A DNA stretch of 64,000 nt, taken from assembly GCA_038244535.1 (NCBI GenBank), contig JBBRTJ010000005.1:1-64000 (forward strand). Direction: 5' to 3'. The notes beneath the pieces are model-generated. The model did no database searches, was not told where the DNA came from, and was given only the letters and a program-made list of their open reading frames with translations. The DNA comes from JBBRTJ01 sp038244535 (GTDB taxonomy: Bacteria; Actinomycetota; Acidimicrobiia; Acidimicrobiales; Ilumatobacteraceae). Of this stretch, positions 16,410 through 23,932 are shown piece by piece. The first letter of the stretch is position 1; each line of letters starts with the position of its first letter. Made by a program: the position numbers and the translations under genes.

Positions 16410-18131
16410 GTGCCTCGCCTGCGGCTCGCGCTGTCCCAGCTCAACACCGTGGTCGGCGACCTCGACGGCAACGTCACCCGGATCCTCGACGCCTACGACC
16501 AGGCCGAGGCCGCGGGCGCCGACCTCGTCGCCTTTCCCGAGCTGGCGATCACCGGCTACCCGCCCGAGGACCTGGTCCTCAAGCCCGGCTTCGTGGCCGA
16601 CAACCAGGCGGCGCTGGCCAAGGTGGCGGCCCGCACCGGCCGATGCGCCGCCGTCGTCGGGTTCGTCGAGTCCGGGCACGACCTCTACAACGCAGCTGCC
16701 CTCTGCGTCGGTGGCTCGGTGGTCGGCACCTTTCGCAAGCGGCTGCTGCCCAACTACTCGGTGTTCGACGAGCAGCGCTGGTTCACCCCGGGCAGCGGTG
16801 ACCCGACGCTGTTCGTGATCGGTGGGGTGGCGGTGGCGGTGACCATCTGCGAGGACGCTTGGAGCCCCGACGGTCCGATCGGGCTCGCGGCGGCCGGTGG
16901 CGCCGAACTGATCGTCAACATCAACGCCTCCCCCTACTTCGCCGACCGGCTCGCGGCGCGAGAGCGAATGTTGTCGACGCGCGCCGCCGACGCCTCGTGC
17001 GCGATCGCCTACGTCAACCAGGTCGGGGGTCAAGACGAGCTGGTGTTCGACGGGGCCTCGCTCGTGTTCGACGCCGACGGCAACCTGGTGGCCCGCGCCC
17101 GGCAGTTCGTCGAGGAGCTCGTGCTGGTCGACCTCGACGTGAGGCCTGTGTTCCGCAAGCGGCTGCTCGATCCACGGGGTCGCACGTCTATGCCCCCGCT
17201 GCCCCGAGTCATCGTGAGCGAGGGCCCGGGCCGCGCCGAGGTCGACCGCGATCGGCGAGCGCCGGTCATCGAGGCGCCGCTCGACCCCATAGCCGAGGTC
17301 TATGGCGCGCTTGTCCTCGGCACGCGTGACTACGTCGGCAAGAACGGCTTCACCGATGTCGTCATCGGCCTGTCCGGTGGCATCGACTCGTCGCTCGTGG
17401 CCTGCATCGCCGTAGACGCCCTCGGTGCCGAGCACGTCCACGGCGTCTCGATGCCGTCGCGCTACTCGAGCGACGGATCCCGAACCGACGCTGCCGAGCT
17501 GGCGAGCCGCCTCGGCATCGATCTGCGGGCCATCCCCATCGAGCCGGCTCACGCCGCCCTGCTCGACCTGCTTGCTCCGTCCTTCGGTGACCGCGCTGTC
17601 GACCTCACCGAGGAGAACCTGCAGAGCCGGATTCGGGGCGTGCTGCTCATGGCGCTCAGCAACAAGCTGGGCTGGATGGTGCTCACCACTGGCAACAAGA
17701 GCGAGATGGCCGTCGGCTACTCGACGTTGTACGGCGACACCGCCGGGGGGTTCGCCGTCATCAAGGACGTGCTCAAGACGCTCGTGTACGAGCTGTGCCG
17801 CCACGTCAACCGGGTGGCCGGCCGCGAGGTCGTCACCGAGGACGTGCTCACCAAGCCACCATCGGCCGAGCTGCGGCCCGACCAGCGCGACGACCAGAGC
17901 CTCCCGCCCTACGACGTGCTCGATCCGCTGATCGAGGCCTACGTCGAGCGCGACATCACCGCGGGCGAGCTCGTCGCCGCGGGCTGGGATCCCGAGCTCG
18001 TGCGCCGCATCACGAGGCTGGTCGACCTGGCCGAGTACAAGCGCCGCCAGTCACCTCCCGGTGTACGGGTCACCGCGAAGGCGTTCGGCAAAGACCGGCG
18101 CCTGCCGATCACCAACGGCTACCGCGGCTGA
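16410..18131 (+). CDS. nadE: Glutamine-hydrolysing NAD+ synthetase
   Basis: A 573-residue two-domain enzyme making NAD+ from deamido-NAD+, using glutamine as nitrogen donor. The N-terminal nitrilase-like amidase has the catalytic triad E44 (AFPELAITGYP), K110 (TFRKRLLPNY) and C147 (ICEDAW). The C-terminal ATP-pyrophosphatase domain has the P-loop GLSGGIDSSL near residue 318 and LTTGNKSEMAVGY. GTG 16410 lies 7 nt after TACGCT (16397-16402). It is divergent from glnE across 53 bp, which fits a glutamine-consuming neighbourhood. Confidence 0.95.
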   Translation: MPRLRLALSQLNTVVGDLDGNVTRILDAYDQAEAAGADLVAFPELAITGYPPEDLVLKPGFVADNQAALAKVAARTGRCAAVVGFVESGHDLYNAAALCVGGSVVGTFRKRLLPNYSVFDEQRWFTPGSGDPTLFVIGGVAVAVTICEDAWSPDGPIGLAAAGGAELIVNINASPYFADRLAARERMLSTRAADASCAIAYVNQVGGQDELVFDGASLVFDADGNLVARARQFVEELVLVDLDVRPVFRKRLLDPRGRTSMPPLPRVIVSEGPGRAEVDRDRRAPVIEAPLDPIAEVYGALVLGTRDYVGKNGFTDVVIGLSGGIDSSLVACIAVDALGAEHVHGVSMPSRYSSDGSRTDAAELASRLGIDLRAIPIEPAHAALLDLLAPSFGDRAVDLTEENLQSRIRGVLLMALSNKLGWMVLTTGNKSEMAVGYSTLYGDTAGGFAVIKDVLKTLVYELCRHVNRVAGREVVTEDVLTKPPSAELRPDQRDDQSLPPYDVLDPLIEAYVERDITAGELVAAGWDPELVRRITRLVDLAEYKRRQSPPGVRVTAKAFGKDRRLPITNGYRG

Positions 18132-18133
18132 GC

Positions 18134-18697
18134 TCACGCACCGTCGTCGTCGGACATGCCGGCTTTGGCCATGAGGTAGCCGCGAGCCCGCTCCGTCTTG
18201 GGGTAGCGGGCCACGAGGGCCCAGAAGGCCGGGGTGTGCCCGGCCTCGACGAGGTGGCAGAGCTCGTGCACCACGACGTAGTCGAGGACCCATCCCGGGA
18301 AGCCGGCCAGGCGCGACGACAGCCTGATCGCGCCGGTGGCAGGCGTGCACGAACCCCAGCGGCTGCGCAGGTCGCCGGCCCAGCGGATGCTGGTCGGGTG
18401 GGGAAGGCCGAGCTCGGCGGCGAGCTGGCGGGCTCGGCGCGGGAGGTCGATCAGCTCAGTCGTGTGCTTGCGCGCGTACCGCCGCGTCATCTCGGTCACC
18501 CAGCGATCGACGTCGGCTGCGGGCATCCACGACGGCACCGTCACCTTCAAGGTGTCGCCGATCAGCTGGGCCCCCACGGTCTTGCGGCGCTTGGCGCTGC
18601 GCACCACCTCGACCACCGGCGCGAACGGTGGTGGGTCAGCGGCGAACGCCGCGCTGTCGTCGGGCTCGGGGAACAGCAGCTCGGGCTGGAACGTCAC
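18134..18697 (-). CDS. YgjP/SprT-like zinc metallopeptidase (DUF45 family)
   Basis: A 187-residue protein of the YgjP-type family. The zinc-protease motif HELCH (H144, E145, H148) sits in YVVVHELCHL with a third likely ligand at H154, and the family signature RWGSC is at residues 113-117. No signal peptide, so probably cytoplasmic. Its substrate is unknown. The start ATG overlaps the stop of the histidine phosphatase upstream (18694-18697), so the two form an operon. Confidence 0.85.
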   Translation of the reverse strand: MTFQPELLFPEPDDSAAFAADPPPFAPVVEVVRSAKRRKTVGAQLIGDTLKVTVPSWMPAADVDRWVTEMTRRYARKHTTELIDLPRRARQLAAELGLPHPTSIRWAGDLRSRWGSCTPATGAIRLSSRLAGFPGWVLDYVVVHELCHLVEAGHTPAFWALVARYPKTERARGYLMAKAGMSDDDGA

Positions 18698-19308
18698 AGC
18701 ACACCTGGCGTCGTGACCTCGACCCTTGTGGCGTCGAGCAGCCCGACGGCCTCGCCGGCCTCGATCCCGTGGTCACCGACCTCGAACCACCGTCCGCCGA
18801 GGTTGGCCACCAGCCCGTCCTCGAGCCCGGCCCCCCGCTCGAGGGCGCGGATCACGCCCGCGTGGGTCACGAGCAGCACGACCCCGGCCGGGTGCATCCT
18901 GCGCAGGTCGTCCAGCGCGGCGTGGGCCCGCACGATGACGTCGTCGTCGTGCTCCCAGCCCGGTGGCGTGCGCCGCTCGGCCAAGTAACCGGGGAACCTC
19001 GCCTCGATCTCGGGACGGGTGAGGCCGGTCCACTCGCCGGCGTGACGCTCGCGCACGCGCCTGTCGACCTGCGGCGGATCGAGTCCGCAGCACTGAGCGA
19101 TGAGCAGGGCGGTGGCTCGGGCCCGCTCGAGGTCGCTGCTGACGATGGCGTCGAGGCGAACCATGGAGCTGACGACGTCGGCGACCGAGCACGCCTGCAG
19201 CACCCCGAGCTCGGACAGTGGTGGATCAGCCTGGCCCTGCCATCGACCGAGCGCGTTCCAGGCCGACTGACCGTGGCGCACGGTGAGGACCATCGTGGTC
19301 GGAGCCAT
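18694..19308 (-). CDS. Histidine phosphatase family (phosphoglycerate-mutase-like) protein
   Basis: A 204-residue member of the histidine phosphatase superfamily. The RHG motif (R11, H12, G13) supplies the phosphorylated histidine; the proton-donor Glu is in GEWTG (E92), and the second His is H149 in VTHAG. Members dephosphorylate sugars, nucleotides or cobamide intermediates; the sequence alone does not choose. It overlaps the downstream metallopeptidase by 4 bp. Confidence 0.88.
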   Translation of the reverse strand: MAPTTMVLTVRHGQSAWNALGRWQGQADPPLSELGVLQACSVADVVSSMVRLDAIVSSDLERARATALLIAQCCGLDPPQVDRRVRERHAGEWTGLTRPEIEARFPGYLAERRTPPGWEHDDDVIVRAHAALDDLRRMHPAGVVLLVTHAGVIRALERGAGLEDGLVANLGGRWFEVGDHGIEAGEAVGLLDATRVEVTTPGVL

Positions 19309-19341
19309 GACCGCACGGTACCGGCCGTAGAGTCAGCACCT

Positions 19342-19578
19342 GTGGCGTCGCTCCGGCTGTTTGCATCGGCCCGCGAAGCCGCCGGCCGTTCATCCGACGT
19401 GGTCGACGCGGCGACGGTTGGGGCAGTGCTCGACGAGGCGATCGGGAGGTACGGCGAGGGTTTTGCGGCGGTCTTGGCCGGTTGCAAGGTCTGGGTCAAC
19501 GGCGAGCCAGCGGACCGTGACCAGGCCGTGGGACCTGGCGACGAGGTCGCCGTGCTCCCCCCGGTCAGTGGTGGCTGA
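19342..19578 (+). CDS. MoaD/ThiS-family sulfur-carrier protein
   Basis: A 78-residue beta-grasp protein ending in Gly-Gly, the C-terminus that is thiocarboxylated in MoaD/ThiS sulfur carriers. LRLFASAREAAG at the start and GDEVAVLPPVSGG at the end are MoaD-like, so molybdopterin biosynthesis is the best guess; no other moa gene is adjacent. GTG 19342 is 8 nt after TAGAGT (19328-19333). A molybdo-hydroxylase-like gene lies elsewhere in the window, but a functional link is only inferred. Confidence 0.85.
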   Translation: MASLRLFASAREAAGRSSDVVDAATVGAVLDEAIGRYGEGFAAVLAGCKVWVNGEPADRDQAVGPGDEVAVLPPVSGG

Positions 19579-19627
19579 CGTCGTGCCCGGTGGGCTCTGG
19601 CGCCGATGCGCGTAGCCTGGCAGGCCG

Positions 19628-20044
19628 ATGGGTCCTGATTCCGACTCGCGCATCGTCGACCTGGGTGAGTTCATTCGCTCCCAGCGTTCGATCGCGCAGA
19701 TGTCGCTCAGGCGGCTGTCCGAGCTGGCGGGGGTCTCGAACCCTTACCTCAGCCAGATCGAGCGGGGACTGCGCAAGCCGTCGGCCGAGATCCTCCAGCA
19801 GATCGCCAAGGCGCTGCGCCTTTCGGCCGAGACGCTGTACGTCCGCGCCGGCATCCTCGACGACGAGATGGCGCCCCTGCCCGATGTCGCCGAGGCGATC
19901 CAGCGCGACCCGCTGCTCACCGCCGAGGGGAAGCACACCCTGCTCAAGGTCTACGAGTCGCTGGTGATGACGGCGGCGGCCGATGCACCCGCTCAGGCGG
20001 CCGCCGCGCCGCATCGACGCCGAGTCGAAGCGGTCAAGCGTTGA
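19628..20044 (+). CDS. XRE-family helix-turn-helix regulator
   Basis: A 138-residue protein. The N-terminal XRE/cro HTH (about residues 15-70) contains the near-invariant actinobacterial segment ELAGVSNPYLSQIERGLRKP, continuing to ILQQIAKALRLSAETLY. The rest is helical with an Ala-rich tail. This subfamily is widespread in actinobacteria, with no single agreed role. ATG 19628 is 9 nt after TAGCCT (19613-19618). Its stop overlaps the TTG of mshA, so they are probably one transcript. Confidence 0.87.
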   Translation: MGPDSDSRIVDLGEFIRSQRSIAQMSLRRLSELAGVSNPYLSQIERGLRKPSAEILQQIAKALRLSAETLYVRAGILDDEMAPLPDVAEAIQRDPLLTAEGKHTLLKVYESLVMTAAADAPAQAAAAPHRRRVEAVKR

Positions 20045-21261
20045 GTGCACCGATGCGCATCGCGGTGCTGTCCCTGCACACGTCGCCGCTGGCCCAGCCC
20101 GGCTCCGGCGACAGCGGCGGCATGAACGTCTACGTGCGCGAGCTGGTGTCGGCGCTGGCGCAGGCCGGTGTCGACTGCACGACCTACGTACGAGCGTGGC
20201 GTCCTGGCCTGCCCAACGAGGTCGCCGTCGAGCCGGGCTTTCGGGTGGTGCACCTCCCGGCCGGACCCTTCGATCTGGCCAAGGAGGAGCTGCCGGGTGT
20301 GGTTCCTGCCTTCACCGACGCGGTGCTCGACCACCTCAGGTCCGGGCCGGGAGCCGACCTGATCCACGCCAACTACTGGCTGTCCGGGGTCGCCGGGCAC
20401 CGCATCAAGCACGAGCTCGACCTGCCTCTCGTCACGACGTTCCACACCCTGGCCCGGGTGAAGGCCGAGGCCGGCGATCACGAGCCCGACGGCAGGGTCC
20501 AGGCCGAATCGGAGATCCTCCGCTGTGCCGATGCCATCTGCGTGAGCTGCACTGAGGAAGCGGCGCAGGTGACGCGGCTGTACGGCGCCCCGAGCGGTCG
20601 GGTCGAGATCGTGGCGCCCGGGGTCGAGCACGCGTTCTTCGCCCCCGGCGATCGCGGTGGAGCCCGTCGCGCCCTGGGCCTCGGGTCCCACCCGATCCTG
20701 CTGTTCGTCGGTCGCATCCAGCCGCTCAAGGGGGCCGACGTCGCCGTCCGGTCGCTGGCCGCGCTCCGTCACCCCACCGCTGAGCTGATCATCGTGGGCG
20801 GAGCGTCGGGCGCCGACGGACCCCGCGAGGAGGTCATGCTGCGGGCGCTCGTAGCCGAGCTCGGGCTCACGGATCGCGTGCGCTTCGTCGAGCCTCAGCC
20901 GCACCACCTCCTGTCCAGCTGGTATCGCGCCGCCGACGTCGTGCTGGTGCCGAGCCGATCCGAGAGCTTCGGTCTCGTGGCACTCGAGGCTGCGGCCTGC
21001 GGGACGCCCGTGGTGGCCGCTGCCGTCGGAGGGCTCCTCACGCTGGTCGACCACGGTCACACCGGGTTCCTCGTCCCGGGGCGTGACCCCGAGGTCTTCG
21101 CTGCGTACGCGCGCGAGCTGCTCAGCAACGAGCGGCTGGCGTGGGAGATGAGCGTCAGCGCCGCGGCGAGGGCCAAGCGCTACACGTGGTCCTTGGCCGC
21201 CGCTCGCCTGCGGAGGGTCTTTTCCGACCTGACCGTCGGCGCGCTGGTGTCGTGCGGATGA
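20041..21261 (+). CDS. mshA: D-inositol-3-phosphate glycosyltransferase (mycothiol biosynthesis)
   Basis: A GT-B glycosyltransferase (406 residues from TTG 20041; 402 from ATG 20053) predicted to join N-acetylglucosamine to inositol-3-phosphate, the first step of mycothiol synthesis. MRIAVLSLHTSPLAQPGSGD followed by SGGMNVYVREL is the MshA N-terminal signature, and SRSESFGLVALEAAACGTPV is the nucleotide-sugar-binding motif. Its pairing with a downstream YbjN-domain gene reproduces the mshA-Rv0487 arrangement of mycobacteria, which supports MshA over another GT4 enzyme. TTGA overlaps the XRE stop; which start is used is uncertain. Confidence 0.87.
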   Translation: MSAPMRIAVLSLHTSPLAQPGSGDSGGMNVYVRELVSALAQAGVDCTTYVRAWRPGLPNEVAVEPGFRVVHLPAGPFDLAKEELPGVVPAFTDAVLDHLRSGPGADLIHANYWLSGVAGHRIKHELDLPLVTTFHTLARVKAEAGDHEPDGRVQAESEILRCADAICVSCTEEAAQVTRLYGAPSGRVEIVAPGVEHAFFAPGDRGGARRALGLGSHPILLFVGRIQPLKGADVAVRSLAALRHPTAELIIVGGASGADGPREEVMLRALVAELGLTDRVRFVEPQPHHLLSSWYRAADVVLVPSRSESFGLVALEAAACGTPVVAAAVGGLLTLVDHGHTGFLVPGRDPEVFAAYARELLSNERLAWEMSVSAAARAKRYTWSLAAARLRRVFSDLTVGALVSCG

Positions 21262-21734
21262 GCGACCTGCACGACGACCTCTCGCTCGGTGCCCTCGAGC
21301 TGCAGATCGACGCGTGGCTGGCCGCCCTGAAGGCCGACAACGATGCGGTCCTCGCCGTCGACCGCGGGGAGCCCGATGAGCGTCGCTGGTACGTCCGGCT
21401 CCGAGGCGTCGAGAAGGACTTCATCACCGTCTGGCTCACGCTCGGTCAGCGGACGCTGCAGTACGAGACCTACATCATGCCGGCGCCCGAGGAGCGCCAG
21501 GCCGAGCTCTACGAGCACCTCCTGCGGCGCAACCACGGGCTCGTCGGAGCAGCCTTCGCCATCGGCGCCGAGGATGCCGTCTACCTCGTGGGGTCGCTCC
21601 CTGTCAGCGCCCTCGACCACGGTGAGCTTGATCGGGTGGTCGGTTCGCTCTACGCCTACGCGGAACGGTGCTTCCGGCCGGCTCTCCAGATCGGCTTCGC
21701 CAGTCGTCTGGCGGCGTCGTCCTCGACCGGCTGA
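21258..21734 (+). CDS. YbjN-domain protein
   Basis: A 158-residue cytoplasmic protein with the YbjN / type III secretion chaperone-like fold (IDAWLAALK at the start, FITVWLTLGQRTLQYETY in the core, YEHLLRRNHGLVGAAF after it). Proteins of this kind sit downstream of mshA across actinobacteria; function is not established. ATGA overlap with mshA indicates coupling. I place the start at 21258 because the longer in-frame extension would overlap mshA by 120 bp. Confidence 0.83.
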   Translation: MSDLHDDLSLGALELQIDAWLAALKADNDAVLAVDRGEPDERRWYVRLRGVEKDFITVWLTLGQRTLQYETYIMPAPEERQAELYEHLLRRNHGLVGAAFAIGAEDAVYLVGSLPVSALDHGELDRVVGSLYAYAERCFRPALQIGFASRLAASSSTG

Positions 21735-21779
21735 ATCACCTTCATCACGTTTCAATGACTTTCATGCTATGGTGCAGCG

Positions 21780-21873
21780 GCCCGGGGGTCCGGCGGACGC
21801 TCGTTCGGGGAAGTACGAGTGGTGCGAACGGCGCCCCCGGGCTCAACCAGGTCCGTTGGGTAACGTCCTGGTC
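21780..21873 (+). promoter_or_regulatory. Structured 5' leader of proC (two stem-loops)
   Basis: GCCCGGGGG (21780-21788) pairs perfectly with CCCCCGGGC (21834-21842), enclosing an inner stem, CGTTCG (21802-21807)/CGAACG (21825-21830). A second hairpin, ACCAGG (21846-21851)/CCTGGT (21867-21872), with an inner CGTT/AACG stem, ends 1 nt before the proC ATG and would occlude initiation. A promoter-like AT-rich stretch with TATGGT (21768-21773) lies just upstream. No clear Shine-Dalgarno is seen. This looks like a cis-regulatory RNA; I recognise no known riboswitch class. Confidence 0.5.
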
Positions 21874-22674
21874 ATGACCCTTCGGCTGGCCGTGATCGGT
21901 GGCGGCAACATGGGCGGTGCGCTCCTTGGTGGACTCCTCAGCGCCGGCTGGGCCGAGGCGAGCGAGGTGGCCGTCGTCGAGGTGCTCACAGCCAAGCACG
22001 AGGTGCTTCGCTCTCGGTTCCCCGGCGTGCTCGTCGTCGATGGCGTCGACGGGCTCGGACTAGTCGAGGCTGCCGTCATCGCGGTCAAGCCGCCCGACGT
22101 CGCGGCGGCCGTGCACGCTGCAGCCGCGCACGGTGCCGGTCGCCTCCTGTCGATCGCCGCCGGTGTCACGATCGCAGCCATCGAGGACGCGGCGAAGACA
22201 CCCGTCAGCGTCGTGCGGGCCATGCCCAACACCCCTGCCCTGGTTGGAGCGGGGGTCTCGGCCATTGCCCCCGGGTCACGGGCCTCGGCCGCGGACCTCG
22301 AGTGGGCTCGCTCGATCCTGGCCTCGGTGGGCACCGTGGTCGACGTGACGGAAGCTCAGCTCGATGCCGTCACCGGCCTGTCCGGGTCGGGTCCCGCGTA
22401 CCTGTTCCTGGTCGTCGAGGCCCTCATCGAAGGCGGGGTGCTCGCCGGGTTGCCCCGCGACGTGAGCCGCGCCCTCGCTACCCAGCTCCTCGCCGGCAGC
22501 GGCAAGCTCCTCGTCGAGTCGGGCGAGCTCCCTGAAGTCCTGCGCGGCTCGGTCACCTCGCCGGGGGGCACCACCGCGGCTGGACTTCGGCTGCTCGAGG
22601 AGCGTGCGGTGCGCGCCGCGTTCATCGACGCGGTCGCCGCGGCGACGGAGCGCTCGCGCCAGCTCGGGGCGTGA
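21874..22674 (+). CDS. proC: Pyrroline-5-carboxylate reductase
   Basis: A 266-residue NAD(P)H enzyme for the last step of proline synthesis. The Rossmann loop GGGNMGGALLGG is at residues 8-19, VVRAMPNTPALVGAG is the substrate/cofactor segment, and the C-terminal dimer domain contains LSGSGPAYLFL and SVTSPGGTTAAGL. Length is typical. ATG 21874 begins the conserved protein and is directly preceded by a hairpin; upstream in-frame sequence belongs to the ybjN gene in another frame. Confidence 0.95.
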   Translation: MTLRLAVIGGGNMGGALLGGLLSAGWAEASEVAVVEVLTAKHEVLRSRFPGVLVVDGVDGLGLVEAAVIAVKPPDVAAAVHAAAAHGAGRLLSIAAGVTIAAIEDAAKTPVSVVRAMPNTPALVGAGVSAIAPGSRASAADLEWARSILASVGTVVDVTEAQLDAVTGLSGSGPAYLFLVVEALIEGGVLAGLPRDVSRALATQLLAGSGKLLVESGELPEVLRGSVTSPGGTTAAGLRLLEERAVRAAFIDAVAAATERSRQLGA

Positions 22675-22698
22675 CGGCCGTTCCCCTGTCCTCGACGC

Positions 22699-22716
22699 TC
22701 GTGAGAACGTTCACGA
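22699..22716. promoter_or_regulatory. Rex-like palindrome TCGTGA-n6-TCACGA
   Basis: TCGTGA (22699-22704) and TCACGA (22711-22716) are a perfect 6-bp inverted repeat with a 6-nt spacer (GAACGT). The geometry equals a Rex operator (TTGTGA-n6-TCACAA), with one change per arm, and it lies upstream of the candidate small RNA. It could equally serve another dimeric regulator. Confidence 0.3.
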
Positions 22717-22771
22717 GGAAAGTTGGGCGTGACGCTTTTCTCATCGAGCGATGGTGCCGTACTGTCAGGAA

Positions 22772-22866
22772 CACGGACGAGGCAGTACATCGTCCCGCTG
22801 ACGCGCTCGGCCTTCGCTGAGCAGCGCCGACAGGGCTGGTGCCGCCGGGGGGTCGGCACCAGCCCT
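22772..22866 (+). ncRNA. Candidate small RNA ending in a strong hairpin
   Basis: The 235-bp gap between proC and the next gene has a -10-like TACTGT (22760-22765). Transcription from about 22772 would run roughly 95 nt to a 13-bp perfect hairpin. No start codon with a usable frame follows the -10, so a leaderless mRNA is unlikely; the longest peptide found in the gap is short and featureless. Ends are estimates. It may instead be the proC 3' region. Confidence 0.3.
22832..22866 (+). terminator. Strong 13-bp hairpin before the SAM hydrolase-family gene
   Basis: AGGGCTGGTGCCG (22832-22844) pairs without mismatch with CGGCACCAGCCCT (22854-22866) across a 9-nt loop. It is the strongest hairpin in the window, in non-coding DNA, 44 bp before the next start codon. 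No U-tract. Confidence 0.65.
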
Positions 22867-22909
22867 GCTCGCGTCTGCGTGTCGGTTGCCGGCTCCGTAG
22901 CCTGCCCCT

Positions 22910-23776
22910 GTGCCCGCCCGCTTCGACACCATCTCGTTCCTGTCCGACTACGGCACCGCCGACGAGTTCGTCGGCGTCGTCAAGGCCGTGGTCCGCGAGC
23001 TCGCGCCGCACGTCGGGGTGATCGACCTCACCCACCACGTTCCCGCCCACGACGTGCGGGCCGGTGCGCTCGCCTTGGTGCGATGCGTGCAGTACCTCCC
23101 TGCGGGCGTGGTGCTCGCCGTGGTCGATCCCGGCGTCGGCACGGCCCGACGGGCGATCGCCGTCGAGGTCGAGGGCGGCGATGGGGTGTTCGTCGGTCCC
23201 GACAACGGGTTGCTCGCGCCGGCCGTGGCGATGGCCGGCGGTGCCACGCGAGCCGTGGTGCTCGACCATCCCGAGTTCCACCTGCCTGCGCCGGGAGCGA
23301 CGTTTGCCGGCCGTGACATCTTCGCCCCGGTCGCCGCCCACCTCTGCAACGGCGTCAGCCTCACCGAGGTGGGAACGCCCATCGAGCCGGGCACGCTCCT
23401 GCCCGGGATCGTGCCGTTGCCGCGCGACGAAGACGGTGAGATCGTCGCCGAGGTCCTCTGGGTCGACCACTTCGGCAACGCCCAGCTCAACGTCGGCCCC
23501 GAGGACGTCGCCGCGCTCGGCGAGGCGGTCCGCCTCCGATTTCACGACACGACCCGCACGGCGGTGGTCGCGGCAACCTTCGGTGACCTCGGCTCGGGCC
23601 GGATCGGGCTCGTCGTCGACTCCTACGGGCTGCTTGCCATCGCCCTCGACCGCCGTTCAGCGGCTGACGAGCTCGGGCTGGGCACGGGTGATGCGGTCCA
23701 CCTGTCAGTCATCGGCGACGCACCCGAAGCCGGCCGCGGCGTCACGACGCCACTCGCGTTCCCACGGCCCCGGTAG
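22910..23776 (+). CDS. SAM hydroxide adenosyltransferase (DUF62, chlorinase/fluorinase family)
   Basis: A 288-residue member of the family that includes fluorinase and chlorinase; most bacterial members use water/hydroxide to split S-adenosylmethionine to adenosine and methionine. Conserved pieces are FLSDYGTADEFVG at the start, VVDPGVGTARR, GPDNGLL and FAGRDIFAPVAAHL, plus a C-terminal DHFGNAQLNV domain. No halogenase-specific feature is evident. GTG 22910 lies 6 nt after TAGCCT (22898-22903). Confidence 0.88.
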   Translation: MPARFDTISFLSDYGTADEFVGVVKAVVRELAPHVGVIDLTHHVPAHDVRAGALALVRCVQYLPAGVVLAVVDPGVGTARRAIAVEVEGGDGVFVGPDNGLLAPAVAMAGGATRAVVLDHPEFHLPAPGATFAGRDIFAPVAAHLCNGVSLTEVGTPIEPGTLLPGIVPLPRDEDGEIVAEVLWVDHFGNAQLNVGPEDVAALGEAVRLRFHDTTRTAVVAATFGDLGSGRIGLVVDSYGLLAIALDRRSAADELGLGTGDAVHLSVIGDAPEAGRGVTTPLAFPRPR

Positions 23777-23786
23777 CGTCCGCTCC

Positions 23787-23873
23787 ATGCGCCCCGCCAC
23801 GTCCATCGCCCTCGGTCTGCTCCTCGTGGCGCTCCTCGTGGCGGGGTCGCTGCAGCTGTTCTTCCTCCGCTGA
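23787..23873 (+). CDS. Very small membrane peptide (28 aa)
   Basis: ATG 23787 opens a 28-codon frame that is almost entirely one Leu/Ala/Val-rich membrane helix with a C-terminal Arg. TAGCGT (23774-23779), which includes the stop codon of the upstream gene, stands 7 nt before the ATG, matching the leaderless pattern of neighbouring genes. No family is recognised; it could be chance in this GC-rich sequence. Confidence 0.4.
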   Translation: MRPATSIALGLLLVALLVAGSLQLFFLR

Positions 23874-23932
23874 CGATCGGGGCGCAGTGGCGCAGGGCGC
23901 GTATCCTGCACCGAGCCGTTTCGGGAGGGCAC

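Noticed and set aside
22832..22866. Possible 6C RNA (loop with six C on the minus strand)
   Set aside because: 6C RNAs need two C-rich stem-loops; only one is present and no second C-run loop lies within 100 nt on either side.
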